Assembly (NCBI RefSeq): GCF_000250675.2
Contig: NC_018681.1
Span: 7,502,001 to 7,566,000, forward strand
Origin: Nocardia brasiliensis ATCC 700358
Lineage (GTDB): Bacteria > Actinomycetota > Actinomycetes > Mycobacteriales > Mycobacteriaceae
Reading direction: 5' to 3'
Length of the DNA stretch: 64,000 bases
The notes under the pieces are model-generated. The model made no database searches. It was not told the origin of the DNA and was given only the letters and a program-made list of their open reading frames with translations. Each line of letters opens with the position of its first letter. Position 1 is the stretch's first letter. The position numbers were made by a program, and so were the translations under genes. Below, piece by piece: positions 26,703 to 35,104 of the stretch.

Positions 26703-27824
26703 CTACGCCGGAAGGCGGGTGCCGATCGACCGCGCCCGCCTGCGGCGGGTGGCGACCGCGGCGGCGAGCCGATCGAGTTGCGCGGCGGTGGCGTGCCAGC
26801 CCAGGCAGGCGTCGGTGATGGACTGCCCGTAGGCGAGCGCGCCCGCCTCGCCGAGGGTCAGATCCTGGCGGCCGCCGACGAGGAAGCTCTCCAGCATCAC
26901 GCCGACCACGCTGCGCTCGCCCGCGGCGATCCGTCCGGCGAGGTCGGTCACCACGTCGACCTGCTTGTTGTGGTCCTTGTTGCTGTTGCCGTGACTGGCG
27001 TCGACCACGAGCCGCTGCGGCAGCGCCGCCTTCTCCAACCGCAGGCAGGCCTCGGCCACCGAGGCGGCGTCGAAGTTCGGACCGGTGCTGCCGCCGCGCA
27101 GAATGACGTGGCAGTCGGTGTTGCCGGTGGTCTGGATCAGCGCGCAATGGCCGGCCAGGTCGATACCGGGAAAGACGTGGCTCGCCGCCGCGGCCCGCAC
27201 CCCGTCCACCGCCACCTGCACATCACCGTCGGTCCCGTTCTTGATCCCGACCGGCATGGACAGCGAACTCGCGAGCTGGCGGTGCACCTGACTGGCCGCC
27301 GTGCGTGCGCCGATGGCGCCGTAGGAGACCAGGTCCGCGATGTACTGCGGGGTGATCGGATCCAGGAACTCGCACGCCACCGGCAGCCCGAGTGCGGTGA
27401 TGTCGACCAGCAAGCGCCTGCCGAGGCGCAGGCCGGTGTCGATATCGAAGGAGCCGTCCAGGTGCGGATCGTTGATCAGGCCTTTCCAGCCCAGGGCGGT
27501 GCGCGGCTTCTCGAAGTACACCCGCATCACCACGTGCAGCCGATCGTCGAGCTCGGCCGCTTTGACCGCCAGCCTGCGCGCGTAGTCCAGCGCGGCCTCG
27601 GGATCGTGCACCGAGCACGGCCCGACGATCACCATCAGCCGATCGTCGGCCCCGGTGAGCACATCCACGGTGGCCCAGCGACCCGCGTGCACCATGGCGG
27701 CGAGCGTCTCGTCGATCGGGTGCGCGTGGCGCACCTCGGCGGGCGAGAGCAGCGGGCTGACACTCAGGGTGCGCCGATCCTCCAGGTCGGCACGCGTGGT
27801 GGCGATCGCGATATCAGTATTCAT
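26703..27824 (-). CDS. 3-deoxy-D-arabino-heptulosonate 7-phosphate (DAHP) synthase, class I
   Basis: Joins phosphoenolpyruvate and erythrose 4-phosphate to start the shikimate pathway. The 373-aa protein is of the short AroF/G/H type: VIVGPCSVHDPEAALDYA, MRVYFEKPRTALGWKG, GLPVACEFLDPITPQY, IGARTAASQVHRQLAS, GIKNGTDG, LRGGSTGPNF and VVDASHGNSNKDH all carry known substrate- or metal-binding residues. Actinobacterial housekeeping enzymes are usually class II, so a class I copy beside chorismate-using genes is a dedicated supply enzyme. It is probably less feedback-sensitive; that is inference. Confidence 0.9.
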   Translation of the reverse strand: MNTDIAIATTRADLEDRRTLSVSPLLSPAEVRHAHPIDETLAAMVHAGRWATVDVLTGADDRLMVIVGPCSVHDPEAALDYARRLAVKAAELDDRLHVVMRVYFEKPRTALGWKGLINDPHLDGSFDIDTGLRLGRRLLVDITALGLPVACEFLDPITPQYIADLVSYGAIGARTAASQVHRQLASSLSMPVGIKNGTDGDVQVAVDGVRAAAASHVFPGIDLAGHCALIQTTGNTDCHVILRGGSTGPNFDAASVAEACLRLEKAALPQRLVVDASHGNSNKDHNKQVDVVTDLAGRIAAGERSVVGVMLESFLVGGRQDLTLGEAGALAYGQSITDACLGWHATAAQLDRLAAAVATRRRRARSIGTRLPA

Positions 27825-27855
27825 TCCAGTAACCTTTCGGCCTGCAGGTGAAAAG

Positions 27856-27997
27856 TCAGGCCCCGGTCATGGAACAGCTGCCGCCGCCGGGTGCCCGTGA
27901 GGTGCATTTCTCGGCGGCGTCGAACTCGCAGAACAACCGCACCACATCGTCGTTGGGGCCTGAGTCGATCCGGGCCCGCGATCAATGTGCTGCGCAT
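27856..27997 (-). other. Possible small peptide gene upstream of DAHP synthase (frame conflict)
   Basis: A strong AAAGGAG ribosome-binding site precedes ATG 27997. The ATG frame gives an Arg-rich, shadow-like sequence after MRSTLIAGPD. The +1 frame from about 27966 instead reads DSGPNDDVVRLFCEFDAAE and then CTSRAPGGGSCSMTGA to a stop at 27856, with coding-like composition and three cysteines. Either a one-base frameshift (sequencing or real) splits a roughly 46-aa peptide, or the reading is chance. A leader peptide controlling DAHP synthase or a small secreted peptide are the options. Confidence 0.35.
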
Positions 27998-28228
27998 GTC
28001 TTCTCCTTTGCGAAGGTGGAAATCCTCGGGCGGGAGCCCGCGTGTCGCGGCAGCTGCTGGTGATCGACCCTGGTCCCCAGCCGACATGCGGCGACGACGC
28101 CCATAGTTCCTATGGTCGCCGGATAACCTGAATTCTCGGTGTAGAGAATGCGCACCGAACGCGCGAACAACAGCGGGAGGAAATCTCGCGCATCATTCTG
28201 CGCGGGGTGTGCTGAATTCGGATACGGA

Positions 28229-28259
28229 CACAACTGTGCCGCCCCAATAGCGTGACACC
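28229..28259. repeat. Conserved 31-bp element, copy A
   Basis: On + it contains cacaactgtgccgc followed by aatagcgtgacac; copy B at 28463-28493 matches at about 27 of 31 positions. CACA-n2-TGTG forms a small dyad inside it. The copies are 234 bp apart and flanked by weaker similarity, so this is a duplicated promoter or operator block. Confidence 0.7.
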
Positions 28260-28399
28260 CCGAAAAGAGACGGTCAAGTGTGATGCCCGTCACGGCGGCA
28301 GCGATTTATCTGAATACTTTCTTTTCACTATTGCCGGTCGATAGTGCGGGAATTGCGTGGAAACAATTCGTCCGTGCGCCCGCGCACCGGAACGCACGA

Positions 28400-28432
28400 G
28401 ACCGCAGCGCGAAGGTCATTCGCGCTGCGGTC
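28400..28432. terminator. Perfect 14-bp hairpin downstream of the mevalonate operon
   Basis: Arms 28400-28413 and 28419-28432 (gaccgcagcgcgaa and its complement) pair perfectly around GGTCA. It lies about 100 bp after the isomerase stop. No T tract follows, so it may be a GC-rich intrinsic terminator or an RNA-processing hairpin. Confidence 0.55.
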
Positions 28433-28462
28433 CGGTGCTGGAGAACTCGAAGTCGGTCGCGG

Positions 28463-28493
28463 GCACAACTGTGCCGCACAAATAGCGTGACAC
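28463..28493. repeat. Conserved 31-bp element, copy B
   Basis: Second copy of the element at 28229-28259, again with cacaactgtgccgc and aatagcgtgacac. It lies 45 bp after the IPP isomerase stop. It could bind the LuxR-type regulator encoded nearby or one of the SARPs; untested. Confidence 0.7.
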
Positions 28494-28538
28494 GTCGCGC
28501 CATCGGCGCACGATCGCGCGCCTATCGTCGCGCCATCG

Positions 28539-29630
28539 TCAGCGCGCACGCCGGGCGTAGCCGCCCGGATCGATGCCGCGCAGCCGGCTGAACTCGGCCA
28601 GGTTGCCGCTCAGCAGCAGATCCGTCTGTGCCAGGTCCGGCACCGTCCGCGCACCGAGCACCACCATCAGCTGCCGGATCTGGGTGATCCAGTCGCCGAT
28701 GGTCGAGACCAGCGCGTCGACACCGGCGCTCTGCAGGACCGACAGGAAGTAGCCGGACACCCCGACCGCCCGCGCGCCGAGCGCGAGCGCCCGCACCACG
28801 TCGAGCGGGTGCCGCACGCCGCCGGAGGCCAGCAGGCTCAGCTCCCGCTGCCGCGCCACATCGGCGGCGTCGATCAGGCAGGCGGGCGCGGACTGTCCCC
28901 AGTCCCCCAGGTACGCGAAGTCCTCGTGCGGGCGCCGGGCGTTCTCGATGGTGGCGAAATTCGTGCCGCCGCGCCCGGAGACATCCACGATCGAGACGCC
29001 GAGATCGGCCGCGCGCGCCACCGCGGCCGCGCTCATCCCGAACCCGACCTCCTTGACGATCACCGGCACGTCCAGTGCGTCCACGATCCGCGCGATGTGC
29101 TCGGGCCACGCGGAGAAGTCCCGATCGCCCTCCGGCATCACGATCTCCTGGATCGTGTTGATGTGGATCTGCAGCGCGTTAGCCGCGATGAGATCGACTG
29201 CGCGCTGGGCCATTTCGGGAGTCGCGTTGGCGTTGACGTTGGCGATGACGAATCCGTCCGGGTTCTCCTCGCGCAGCACCCGATAAGTCGGCGCCACCGC
29301 GGGTTCGGCGAGATAGGCGCTCATCGACCCGGAGGCGATCGGCACCCCCGTCTGCCTGGCCGCGATGGCGAGGCCGCGGTTGATCTCCCCCGTGCCGGCG
29401 CTGCCGCCGGTCATCGCGTTGATGTACAGCGGTACGTCCCAGGCGATTCCGGCGACCTCGGTGCCGAGCGACACCGCCGACTCGGCGCTGCCCGCCAGTG
29501 CGTGGTGCACGAAACGCACCTCGTCGAACTGGTTCAGCTCGAGCCCCGCGCTGCGCAGGTGATGCTGCTCCACCGCGAGGCGGACATGGTCGTCTTTACG
29601 GCTGCCGTAGATCTGCGACACTGTTGTCAC
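28539..29630 (-). CDS. fni: Type 2 isopentenyl-diphosphate isomerase (FMN-dependent)
   Basis: Interconverts IPP and DMAPP. About 363 aa with type 2 features: RKDDHVRLAVEQ near the N-terminus, INAMTGGSAGTGEINRGLA, ASGSMSAYL, IHINTIQEIVMPEGDRDF (the family QE pair), VIVKEVGFGMS, VSGRGGTNF and LASGGVRHPLDVVRALALGA (FMN phosphate site). GTG 29630 follows AAAGG and overlaps the phosphomevalonate kinase gene by 35 bp. Last gene of the leftward mevalonate operon, as in other actinomycete mevalonate clusters. Confidence 0.93.
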   Translation of the reverse strand: MTTVSQIYGSRKDDHVRLAVEQHHLRSAGLELNQFDEVRFVHHALAGSAESAVSLGTEVAGIAWDVPLYINAMTGGSAGTGEINRGLAIAARQTGVPIASGSMSAYLAEPAVAPTYRVLREENPDGFVIANVNANATPEMAQRAVDLIAANALQIHINTIQEIVMPEGDRDFSAWPEHIARIVDALDVPVIVKEVGFGMSAAAVARAADLGVSIVDVSGRGGTNFATIENARRPHEDFAYLGDWGQSAPACLIDAADVARQRELSLLASGGVRHPLDVVRALALGARAVGVSGYFLSVLQSAGVDALVSTIGDWITQIRQLMVVLGARTVPDLAQTDLLLSGNLAEFSRLRGIDPGGYARRAR

Positions 29631-30747
29631 TGGAGTTGCCTTTCGCTGAAAACGTTTGATGCACAAGCAGTTCGAGCGGCGTGATACCGGCCGCCCGCCA
29701 CTGCTGCCGCAGCTGCGGCACGCCGGCCGGGGCGAGCAGCGCGATACCGCAGTCGCCGCCGCCCGCGCCGGAACTCTTCGCGACCGCGCCGAGCGCCTCG
29801 GCCGTGGTGCGCAGCGTGGCCAGCGCCGGGGTCTCGATCGACACGCCGGCCAGCGCGCTCACCGCGCGCAGCAGCGCACCGGCGGTCGCCATGGCCGTGC
29901 CCACCGAGGCGTCGTCACCGGACTCCAGCGCCGCGACAAGCGTTGCGACACAGGAATTGCTGGCGACGACGAAACGGCCGTACGCCGCGGAGTCGCCCGC
30001 GATGCCGTTGCGTAGCAGCTCGACGAGCCCACTGGAGACCGCGGGCTGCCCCGACCAGCCCACTTCGAGACACAGCGCGCGGGGTGCGGGCATCCGGCGC
30101 GCGGACAGCTCCGGCCACGGCTGCCAGAGCAGGTCGGTGAGTTTGGTGTCGGGCTGGGCGAATTGCGCGGCCACCCGGGCCCGATCCGGGGCCCGATAGG
30201 CGACCCAGCCGCCGAGCAGCGACGCCGCGACGTCGCCACCCGAGCACCGCGGATCCACCGCGAAAGCGGTCAGCAGGGCCAGCCGCAGCAGCGCGTCGTC
30301 GTCCAGGTCGAACCGGTAGGCCTGCGCGAGGGCACGCACCACGCCGACGGTCACCGCGCCCGAGGAGCCGAGCCCGAATTTGCGGCCGGTCGCCGGGTCG
30401 TCCAGCGCCGAGCGGATCTCGAGGTGGAAGCCGAGCAGTTCGTCGCCGCGCTCGGCCGCGAGCCGCTCGACGAGGTCCACGGCGGTGAGCACGTGCCGCA
30501 ACGCCGCGGCGTCGGCCGAATCGGCCACCGTGGCACCGGTTGTCGCGGTACGGGGGAGCAATTCGACCGGGCCGGGCCCGGTGCGCTCGGTGATGACCGT
30601 CCGGCGCGACGGCGCCGCCGCGGGGGCCGGACCGACCGCGACGGTCAGGTAGCGGTCCACCGCGACGAGCACGGCCGCGCCACCCGGTTCCAGTACCGCG
30701 TACTCACCGGCGATGTACAGCTTGCCCGGAACGTCAACGGTGATCAT
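29596..30747 (-). CDS. Phosphomevalonate kinase
   Basis: Phosphorylates mevalonate 5-phosphate to the diphosphate. About 383 aa, GHMP-kinase fold: VPGKLYIAGEYAVLEPGG (motif 1), GRKFGLGSSGAVTVGVV (ATP-binding motif 2) and KSSGAGGGDCGIALL (motif 3). The open frame extends much further upstream, but that part is a shadow of the decarboxylase; ATG 30747 is the natural start and overlaps the decarboxylase stop by 14 bp. Context between decarboxylase and isomerase supports the assignment. Confidence 0.92.
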   Translation of the reverse strand: MITVDVPGKLYIAGEYAVLEPGGAAVLVAVDRYLTVAVGPAPAAAPSRRTVITERTGPGPVELLPRTATTGATVADSADAAALRHVLTAVDLVERLAAERGDELLGFHLEIRSALDDPATGRKFGLGSSGAVTVGVVRALAQAYRFDLDDDALLRLALLTAFAVDPRCSGGDVAASLLGGWVAYRAPDRARVAAQFAQPDTKLTDLLWQPWPELSARRMPAPRALCLEVGWSGQPAVSSGLVELLRNGIAGDSAAYGRFVVASNSCVATLVAALESGDDASVGTAMATAGALLRAVSALAGVSIETPALATLRTTAEALGAVAKSSGAGGGDCGIALLAPAGVPQLRQQWRAAGITPLELLVHQTFSAKGNSSDNSVADLRQP

Positions 30748-31786
30748 GGGCACTCGATTCGGCCGGAGCGCCGATCGCCGCGCCCGGTCCCGGGGTCGCC
30801 ACGATGATCCGCATCGCCGGGTCGGTCTCGCCCAGCGCCGCGGCCACCGCGGCGCTGTCCCGTCGATCGCACAGCACCTTGACGTTGGGGCCGGCGTCCA
30901 TCGTGGCGTACGCCACGACGCCTTCCGCGCGCAACGCGAGCACCCGGTCCAGCACCCGCATCGACCCGGGGGCGAAGTAGCGTACGGCCGGGCGGGCGCC
31001 GAGCATCGTGGCGTGCATGCCGAGGGCATTGCGTTCGGCGATCTCGCCGACCGCCGCCAGATCCCCCGCCGCGATGGCGGTGTGCATATCGCGCAGGTCC
31101 TGTTCGCTGGAGCGCACCCACGGTTGATAGAACGGCGACGTGTCGACGGTGCGCCGCATCGCCGCCCGGCTGGTGATGGACTTCTCGCCGGCGTCGACCA
31201 GCGCGACGACCAGCGCGGGATCCAGCAGCGGCGCCGCGACCGGCTCCGCGTAACTGCTCGAATCCCCCTCCGCACCAACGCCTTCGCCGCGATGCCACTG
31301 GGCGAAGCCGCCGTAGATGGAACGCGAGGCGCTGCCGGAGCCGCGCCGGGCCAGCCGGGACAGCGCGCGCTGATCGAGGTCGAGACCGTAGGCGCCGGCC
31401 GCCGCCACCGCGAGCGCCGCGAACCCGGAGGCCGAGGAGGCAAGGCCCGCCCCGGTCGGCCCCATGTTCACGGTGTGCACTCGGGCGCGGCGGTGATCGC
31501 CCGCCGAATCCCGTACCAGATCGAGGAATCCGACGACCTTGGCGGCGAAGGCCTGCGCCGCGGGGCCGTCGGCAACGGTGACGCTGTCGGCCGGGAGGTC
31601 CTCGGCGAGGGTCACCGTGGTGACCGTCGCGAAGACGCCGAGGGTCAGCGACAGGCTGCTGGTGACCGGAAGATGAAGCGCCTCATCGCGTTTGCCCCAG
31701 TACTTGATCAACGCGATATTCGGATAGGCCGTCGCGGTGACGCCTTCGGCAGCCACCCGCGCGGCCACCGTCTCCGGCGTGCTCAC
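30734..31786 (-). CDS. Diphosphomevalonate decarboxylase
   Basis: Converts mevalonate diphosphate to IPP with loss of CO2, consuming ATP. About 350 aa with ATAYPNIALIKYWGKRDEALHLP (substrate loop with the YWGKR hallmark), TGAGLASSASGFAALAVAA (ATP loop), SGSASRSIYGGFAQWHRG and YATMDAGPNVKVL (catalytic Asp). GTG 31786 overlaps the mevalonate kinase stop as GTGA, showing tight coupling. Confidence 0.93.
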   Translation of the reverse strand: MSTPETVAARVAAEGVTATAYPNIALIKYWGKRDEALHLPVTSSLSLTLGVFATVTTVTLAEDLPADSVTVADGPAAQAFAAKVVGFLDLVRDSAGDHRRARVHTVNMGPTGAGLASSASGFAALAVAAAGAYGLDLDQRALSRLARRGSGSASRSIYGGFAQWHRGEGVGAEGDSSSYAEPVAAPLLDPALVVALVDAGEKSITSRAAMRRTVDTSPFYQPWVRSSEQDLRDMHTAIAAGDLAAVGEIAERNALGMHATMLGARPAVRYFAPGSMRVLDRVLALRAEGVVAYATMDAGPNVKVLCDRRDSAAVAAALGETDPAMRIIVATPGPGAAIGAPAESSAHDHR

Positions 31787-32823
31787 GACCGCACCTCGCT
31801 CGCGTCCAATGCCACGGTGTGGCAACGATCCGCGCCCGCGGCCAGCAGGACGGAGTGCAAGTGCGCCGCGGCGGCCGCGTCGGCGGCCAGCGCGATGACA
31901 CAGCCGCCCAGTCCGCCGCCGGAGAGCTTGGCGCCCAACGCACCCGCCTCCAGCGCGGCGCCGACCAGCGTCTCGATCTCGGGGCAGCTCACGCCGAGCC
32001 GGTCGAGGATGAAGTGCGTCGCGGTCATCTTCGCGCCCACGTCGGCGAACCGGCCCGCGGCCAGATCCGTTGCGGCGGCGGTCGTCATCGCCCCCGCCCG
32101 CTCGAGCAGGTCGGTGCCGGTCGCACCGAGCGTGACGAGATTACGATGCACGGTCGAAACCGCCTGCCGGGTACTGCCGTTCACGCCGGTATCGGCGACG
32201 ACCAGGACCGGCTGCGCCGCGCCCGCGGCCACCGGGAGCGGGGCGACCGCGCCCTCCTGGAACCACATCGGCCCGCCCCGGCTGATCACGGTGCGCGCGT
32301 CCACGCCGCTGGCCTTGCCGTGCGCGAACGATTCCGACTGCTGGATCAGGGCGAACATGGTGTCGCCGTCCAGTTCCCGGCCCCACAGCCGGGCCACCGC
32401 CTCGATGATGGCGGCCGAACTCGCGGCGCTGGAGCCGAAACCGCGTCCCGCCGGGATACCGCTGTCGACCGTGACGAACAGCCCGTCGTCCGGGCGATCG
32501 AGGTACTCGCAGACCGCCGAGACGGCCAGCCGCGGCACCGCCGAGGCGTCCAGCTGGGAGGCCGCGGAAAGTTCGCGCCGGCCGGAGTCGAGCGTCGAGG
32601 ATTCGATCACGACCGGGCCGGGCCTGCGGCGGGCTCGGGCGGTGACCGGCAGCGACGGCACCGGCAGCGAGATCGCGGGCTTGCCGTACAGCACGACGTG
32701 CTCACCGAACAAGATCAGCTTGGCGCTCGCGCGCCCGGTGCCGACCTCGCCGTCGGTGCGCTCGGGCACCGCGTGCCCGCGCGCCGCCAGCACACTACGA
32801 GGGGGCCACATTCCGTTCTCCAT
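31783..32823 (-). CDS. Mevalonate kinase
   Basis: Phosphorylates mevalonate. 346 aa, GHMP-kinase fold: SAKLILFGEHVVLYGKPAI (motif 1), GIPAGRGFGSSAASSAAIIEA (ATP motif 2), KASGVDARTVISRGG (catalytic Asp) and GALGAKLSGGGLGGCVIAL (motif 3). An N-terminal extension of about 28 residues precedes motif 1; a later start is possible. It sits 41 bp after the HMG-CoA synthase gene and overlaps the decarboxylase gene. Confidence 0.92.
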   Translation of the reverse strand: MENGMWPPRSVLAARGHAVPERTDGEVGTGRASAKLILFGEHVVLYGKPAISLPVPSLPVTARARRRPGPVVIESSTLDSGRRELSAASQLDASAVPRLAVSAVCEYLDRPDDGLFVTVDSGIPAGRGFGSSAASSAAIIEAVARLWGRELDGDTMFALIQQSESFAHGKASGVDARTVISRGGPMWFQEGAVAPLPVAAGAAQPVLVVADTGVNGSTRQAVSTVHRNLVTLGATGTDLLERAGAMTTAAATDLAAGRFADVGAKMTATHFILDRLGVSCPEIETLVGAALEAGALGAKLSGGGLGGCVIALAADAAAAAHLHSVLLAAGADRCHTVALDASEVRS

Positions 32824-32864
32824 CAGCGCATTTCACTCTCGGTGTGGATCGGTCCGCACCCGCG

Positions 32865-34043
32865 TCACTGCGCGCGGGCCGCCCCGTAGATTCTCGAATG
32901 TCCCGCGATCGCCGTCAGCCGGAACGGGTTGCTGCTCGTCTCGTCGAGCACCAGCTCCGTACCGTCCTCCGGCAGCGCGACATTGCGCAGGGCACGATAC
33001 TTTTCGTACGAGATCGGCTCACGACGTGCGATCGCCGCCCGGTTCTCCGCGGTCCGCAGATGTTTGCGGTACCCGGGAACCATTGTGACCGAGAACAACT
33101 CGGCGACACAGCCCGACCCATAGCTGAACAGCGCCACCGACTTGCCGTCGAGATCCTCGGAGTGGTCGAGCAGCGAGACCAACCCGACGAACAGCGACGC
33201 GGTGTAGCTGTTGCCGATCGCCCGGTTGTAGATCGTGGTCGGCGCCAGGTCCGCGTACAGGCGCGCCGTGCTGGCCTCGATGCCCTTGAGCTCGAGCAGC
33301 CGGGTGTGCGCCTTGTAGGCCATCTTGGTGAACGGCTGGTGATAGCAGAAGCCGGCGAACTCGGTGACCCCGCGCCCGCCCCTGGCCTCGTAGTCCTTCC
33401 ACGCCTGCTCCACGGCCTCCAGGTACGCGCCGACCGACAGCTTGCCGTCGACGAGCGGGGTGGACCGATAGTTGGGACGCCAGAAGTCCTGGACGTTCGC
33501 GGTGTAGAGCCCGACGGTCTCGTCGAGGATCGCGAGGTCCGGGTGCGCCGAGACCAGCATCGCGACCGCGGCCGCGCCCTGGGTGCCCTCGCCGCCGGAA
33601 TCGACGTCGTACTTGGCGATATCGCTGGCGATCACGAGCACGCGCTGCTCCGGATCGCGGGCGACGATGCCCGCCGCGAGCTGCAGCGCGGACGTGCCGC
33701 CGTAGCAAGCCTGCTTGAGCTCGACGGCGCGCGTCGCAGCGGGCAGTCCGATCAGGTCCTGCACGTAGACCGCCGCGGCCTTGGACTGGTCGATCCCGGT
33801 CTCGGTGGCGAACAGGATCGTCCGGATGCCCTCGACACCGTGTTTGGCGACGATCTGCTTGGCCGCGGCCGCGGCCATGGTGACGATGTCCTCGTCGGTG
33901 GCGGGCACGGTCTGCGAGGTCTGCCCGAGGCCGATGTAGTACTTGTTGACATCTACGCCGTTGTGCCTGGCCAGCTCGGCCAGATCCATCGCGTAGTGGC
34001 CGGTCGCCAGGGCGATGTCGTGGATTCCGATAGGCACGGTCAT
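32865..34043 (-). CDS. Hydroxymethylglutaryl-CoA synthase
   Basis: Condenses acetyl-CoA and acetoacetyl-CoA to HMG-CoA. 392 aa, bacterial mevalonate type: Glu81 in LFATETGIDQSKAA, the acyl-accepting Cys113 in ELKQACYGGTSAL, and the catalytic His in FCYHQPFTKM. The ATG overlaps the HMG-CoA reductase stop (ATGA). Its acetoacetyl-CoA would come from the NphT7-like enzyme encoded 14 kb away in the same cluster. Confidence 0.95.
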   Translation of the reverse strand: MTVPIGIHDIALATGHYAMDLAELARHNGVDVNKYYIGLGQTSQTVPATDEDIVTMAAAAAKQIVAKHGVEGIRTILFATETGIDQSKAAAVYVQDLIGLPAATRAVELKQACYGGTSALQLAAGIVARDPEQRVLVIASDIAKYDVDSGGEGTQGAAAVAMLVSAHPDLAILDETVGLYTANVQDFWRPNYRSTPLVDGKLSVGAYLEAVEQAWKDYEARGGRGVTEFAGFCYHQPFTKMAYKAHTRLLELKGIEASTARLYADLAPTTIYNRAIGNSYTASLFVGLVSLLDHSEDLDGKSVALFSYGSGCVAELFSVTMVPGYRKHLRTAENRAAIARREPISYEKYRALRNVALPEDGTELVLDETSSNPFRLTAIAGHSRIYGAARAQ

Positions 34044-35104
34044 TGGCCTGTTCCTTCTCCTGATGCCGAGCGCTCGAAGCGGATGTGCGTCCGCATCAAC
34101 TCGCCCGGATTTGTCTGCGCCGCGAGCAGAGACAGCTCTCCGCAGAGCACGGCGGCAGCGGTGAGCACGGCGAGCCGCCGCGCGTTACCGCCGACTTCCC
34201 GGCTCTCGCGGCACCCCATGCGGGCCAGGTTCGCCTCGACGAAGTCCAGCCCCTTGCCGTTGCCGACGGTGCCGACGATGAGATTCGGGAGCGCGCAGGA
34301 GAAATAGAGGTCCCCGTCGCGATCCTCGACGTGGGTGATCCCCTGCGAGCCCTCGACGATGTTCGCCGCGTCCTGCCCGGTGGCCAGGTACACGCCGAGC
34401 AGCATGTTCGCGTAATGCGCGTTCGCCGTGCGGATTCCGCCCGCGATCGTGGTGCCGATCAGGTTCTTGCGCACGTTGAGATCGGCCACCTGCGCGGCGG
34501 TCGTGTGCAGCCGTTGCGCCACGATCTCGCGCGGGATCAGGATCTCGGCGACGACGTTCTTGCCGCGGCCGAGGATCCCGTTGACCGCGGAGGCCTTCTT
34601 GTCGGTGCAGAAGTTCCCCGACACCGACCCGTAGCGCACGCCGGGCACGGTGTTCACGATGTGCCCGAGCAGGGTGTCGGCGGCCAGGGTCACCATGTTG
34701 TGCCCGGACGCGTCGCCGGTGGTGAACTCGAACCGCAGGAACAGCAGGTTGCCGACGATCTGGTGGTGCAGGTCGATCAGGTCGGCGAAGCGGCTGCATT
34801 CGCCGACGATCCGGCGCAGCTGCGGCAGTTCGGCGGTGAGCTGGCGGGCCGCGGCCAGTGCGGTGCCCGCGTCATCGGCCTCCAGCAACACCGACCTGGT
34901 CATCCGCTCGTCCACCAGCGTGGCCACGATGCCACGCTCGCACAGGGTGGAGATCTTGGCGCCGCGTCCCACCGAAGGCCACAGGGGCGATTCGTAGGTG
35001 GCCAGCGGCACCTCGACCAGACCCTCGGCGACGTTGCCGGAGATCTTGAGCGGCCCTACCCATTGCATCGGCACCGTAGCTGCCGAAAAAGTGTCCTCAG
35101 TCAT
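34040..35104 (-). CDS. Hydroxymethylglutaryl-CoA reductase, class I
   Basis: Reduces HMG-CoA to mevalonate with NADPH. About 354 aa, without a membrane anchor. Recognisable segments are LVEVPLATYESPLWPSVGRG (catalytic Glu), FRFEFTTGDASGHNMVT, NFCTDKKASAVNGI (catalytic Lys), GRGKNVVAE and AANIVEGSQGI. ATG 35104 overlaps the stop of the GDSL hydrolase gene as TGATG; a GTG one codon upstream is also possible. First mevalonate enzyme of the operon. Confidence 0.93.
   Translation of the reverse strand: MTEDTFSAATVPMQWVGPLKISGNVAEGLVEVPLATYESPLWPSVGRGAKISTLCERGIVATLVDERMTRSVLLEADDAGTALAAARQLTAELPQLRRIVGECSRFADLIDLHHQIVGNLLFLRFEFTTGDASGHNMVTLAADTLLGHIVNTVPGVRYGSVSGNFCTDKKASAVNGILGRGKNVVAEILIPREIVAQRLHTTAAQVADLNVRKNLIGTTIAGGIRTANAHYANMLLGVYLATGQDAANIVEGSQGITHVEDRDGDLYFSCALPNLIVGTVGNGKGLDFVEANLARMGCRESREVGGNARRLAVLTAAAVLCGELSLLAAQTNPGELMRTHIRFERSASGEGTGQ

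Larger units (their letters stand above)
27825..28538. promoter_or_regulatory. Regulatory gap between DAHP synthase and IPP isomerase genes
   Basis: A 714-bp stretch with no convincing long gene. It holds the small-ORF candidate at 27856-27997, two copies of a conserved 31-bp element and a perfect hairpin, all annotated separately. The segment 28270-28370 is AT-rich for this genome. It probably carries the promoter of the DAHP synthase unit and the end of the mevalonate operon. Confidence 0.6.
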
